Assembly: GCF_003589595.1 (NCBI RefSeq)
Contig: NW_020653774.1
Location: 1,211,739 to 1,275,738 of the forward strand
DNA from: Hyposmocoma kahamanoa
Lineage: Eukaryota; Arthropoda; Insecta; Lepidoptera; Cosmopterigidae
Direction of reading: 5' to 3'
Length of the DNA: 64,000 nt
Shown here: one piece after another, positions 62,824 to 64,000 of the stretch
Numbering within the stretch: position 1 is the first letter of the stretch
Layout: each line of letters begins with the position of its first letter
The notes under the pieces: model-generated
The model's database searches: none
What the model was told of the DNA's origin: nothing
The model's input: the letters and a program-made list of their open reading frames with translations, nothing else
Program-made: the position numbers and the translations under genes

Positions 62824-63439
62824 AATCCGTCCTTTTGCCAGATCCTATAATATTTCATTGTTAATAATTTAATTAATAAAGAAAAACAATGACATTACAA
62901 TGTGCGTTAGAACAAAATTTGAGAGTTTTATAAAGAAGAAATGCCGTTTAAAACGGATTCCTTAACTCCTAAATAAGATATCCTGCATCTTAGGACAACA
63001 TCATCAAAACATCTTTGTTAATTAGGGTGAGTATACTTGAGTGTGGGTACACACCCACAAGTGTAAGTGTGTGTGTTAGTTCTCAAATGTATGACTTCGG
63101 TCTATCAGAGAAACGTTCTACTACGTTCTAATTTGAATTGGGATCTTTTCCTTCTTCACTAAGCAGTTCAACATTTATTTATGTAATCATTTTCCCGTAT
63201 TACGTTATAAATGTACACTTTATCTGGTTACGAGTCATAAAACGTAATCATTGATAAGTTGTTTTAATATAATTGTGTACGTGTGTTACGAAAGTTGGCG
63301 GCGACAATACGCAAATTGAAAATTATATAAATAGATAATAGTATAGAAGCTTCCAGAGTTTTTAAGTTTCATTAATTCAAGAAATGTTTAAAAGAGATTT
63401 CTATTTAAAGTTTCAGTTTCTAAAAAATAAGATCTTTTT
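62824..63439. other. Intergenic DNA
   Basis: A GTGTGGGTACACACCCACAAG near-palindrome at 63041-63061, then GTGTGTGTG; no gene. Confidence 0.35.
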
Positions 63440-63668
63440 ACCGACTTCAAAAAAGAAGAAGGTTCTCAATTCGCATTTTTTTGGTGTCTCTATTACGTGA
63501 TTACTTCGCCATTTTGTGAACCGATTTCAATTTCTTGTTTCGTTGGAAAGGGGCTATCTTAGTGGTCGCATTTAAATTTTAAGAAAATATCCTACCAATA
63601 AGGGTGACAAATTAGAGCACGAATTCGAGAAATTTTCCATTAACCGATTTCAATAAAACTTGGCAAAT
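63440..63668 (+). repeat. ACCGAC...GTCGGT-type repeat, cut short
   Basis: ACCGACTTCAAAAAAGAAGA start, TTGTGAACCGATTTCAAT, GTTGGAAAGGGGCTATC, CGATTTCAATAAAACTTGGC. It breaks off at AAATAG where a LINE end begins. Confidence 0.55.
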
Positions 63669-64000
63669 AGATTCATTCATTCATTCATTCATTTATTTGC
63701 ATTTCACATGGATGATAAACTTATACATGTGATACCCTGTAAGGGTGTAGCAAAGTTACAATGGAATTTAAATACATTGCAAGGTAGAACGTAGTTAATT
63801 AGTTTAGATAATTAATTATATTATAGATTCTACAATTATTAATAAACATAATTATTACATAATATATTTATCTTAAAATTAATTAAATTATTATTTTTAT
63901 AATTACTAAACATTTTTATTACTATTACATTTAATTTAATTTCATTTATTGCAATTCACATTTTAATAAACTTAGATACATGCATGTGATACCCTGTTAG
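63669..64000 (-). repeat. LINE 3' end entering from the right edge
   Basis: (ATTC) run at 63671-63691, then a GCATTTCACATGGATGATAA block and TGTGATACCCTGTAAGGGTG. The block recurs at 63948-64000 (TGCATGTGATACCCTGTTAG), so two 3' ends or a duplication. The element body would lie beyond the window. Confidence 0.45.

Overview
This window looks like transposon-rich, AT-rich intergenic DNA from an insect, most likely a moth or butterfly. That is inferred from the mix of elements: a gypsy-type LTR element with an env region, Jockey-like and CR1/Daphne-like non-LTR elements, several mariner lineages, tRNA-derived SINEs with a CCGGGAGAAAT block, and many short dispersed repeats. No operons, bacterial signals, CRISPR arrays or rRNA genes are seen. 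The only candidates for host genes lie at the extreme left edge: a possible terminal exon on the + strand (ending at 153) and a 118-codon reading frame on the - strand (482 to 126). Their stops overlap tail to tail. I recognise neither.

Region 1 (0.5-8.7 kb) is intergenic DNA with SINE pieces, a mariner transposase relic (3.1-3.4 kb) and an inverted pair of LINE 3' ends (6.3-7.15 kb).

Region 2 (8.7-27.2 kb) is a nested transposon stack. A short dispersed repeat is split by an old, deleted CR1/Daphne-like copy (copy B, 8798-27092, - strand). Copy B is interrupted twice. One interruption is a full-length sister element (copy A, 9021-12606) with a GATAT target duplication, a long poly-A tail and an intact 984-residue endonuclease/reverse transcriptase. 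The other is an LTR element (13967-26872) with a GTAC target duplication, a candidate tRNA-Leu primer site, gag, a textbook -1 frameshift signal, degraded pro/pol and a degraded env. The LTR element's integrase is itself broken by a 5'-truncated Jockey-like element (20180-23784) with an 8-bp target duplication.

Region 3 (27.2-48.7 kb) is a mosaic of LINE 3' fragments, SINEs and fold-back elements. Two LTR-like sequences (34568-34702 and 41053-41211) sit exactly where one SINE appears to be split, so they may be the ends of a decayed LTR element of about 6.6 kb. At 45.6-46.4 kb another SINE is split by a LINE fragment with an 8-bp duplication.

Region 4 (48.7-64 kb) holds a 505-bp terminal-inverted-repeat element with a MADF-like reading frame, a very long GCAC/CA microsatellite, a CpG-rich block, a fold-back element built around a tRNA-like sequence (53.7-54.1 kb), a dead 1.2-kb mariner, a second mariner relic, and further dispersed repeats to the right edge.

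Only copy A looks possibly capable of movement. Every other element shows truncation, frameshifts or lost catalytic residues.
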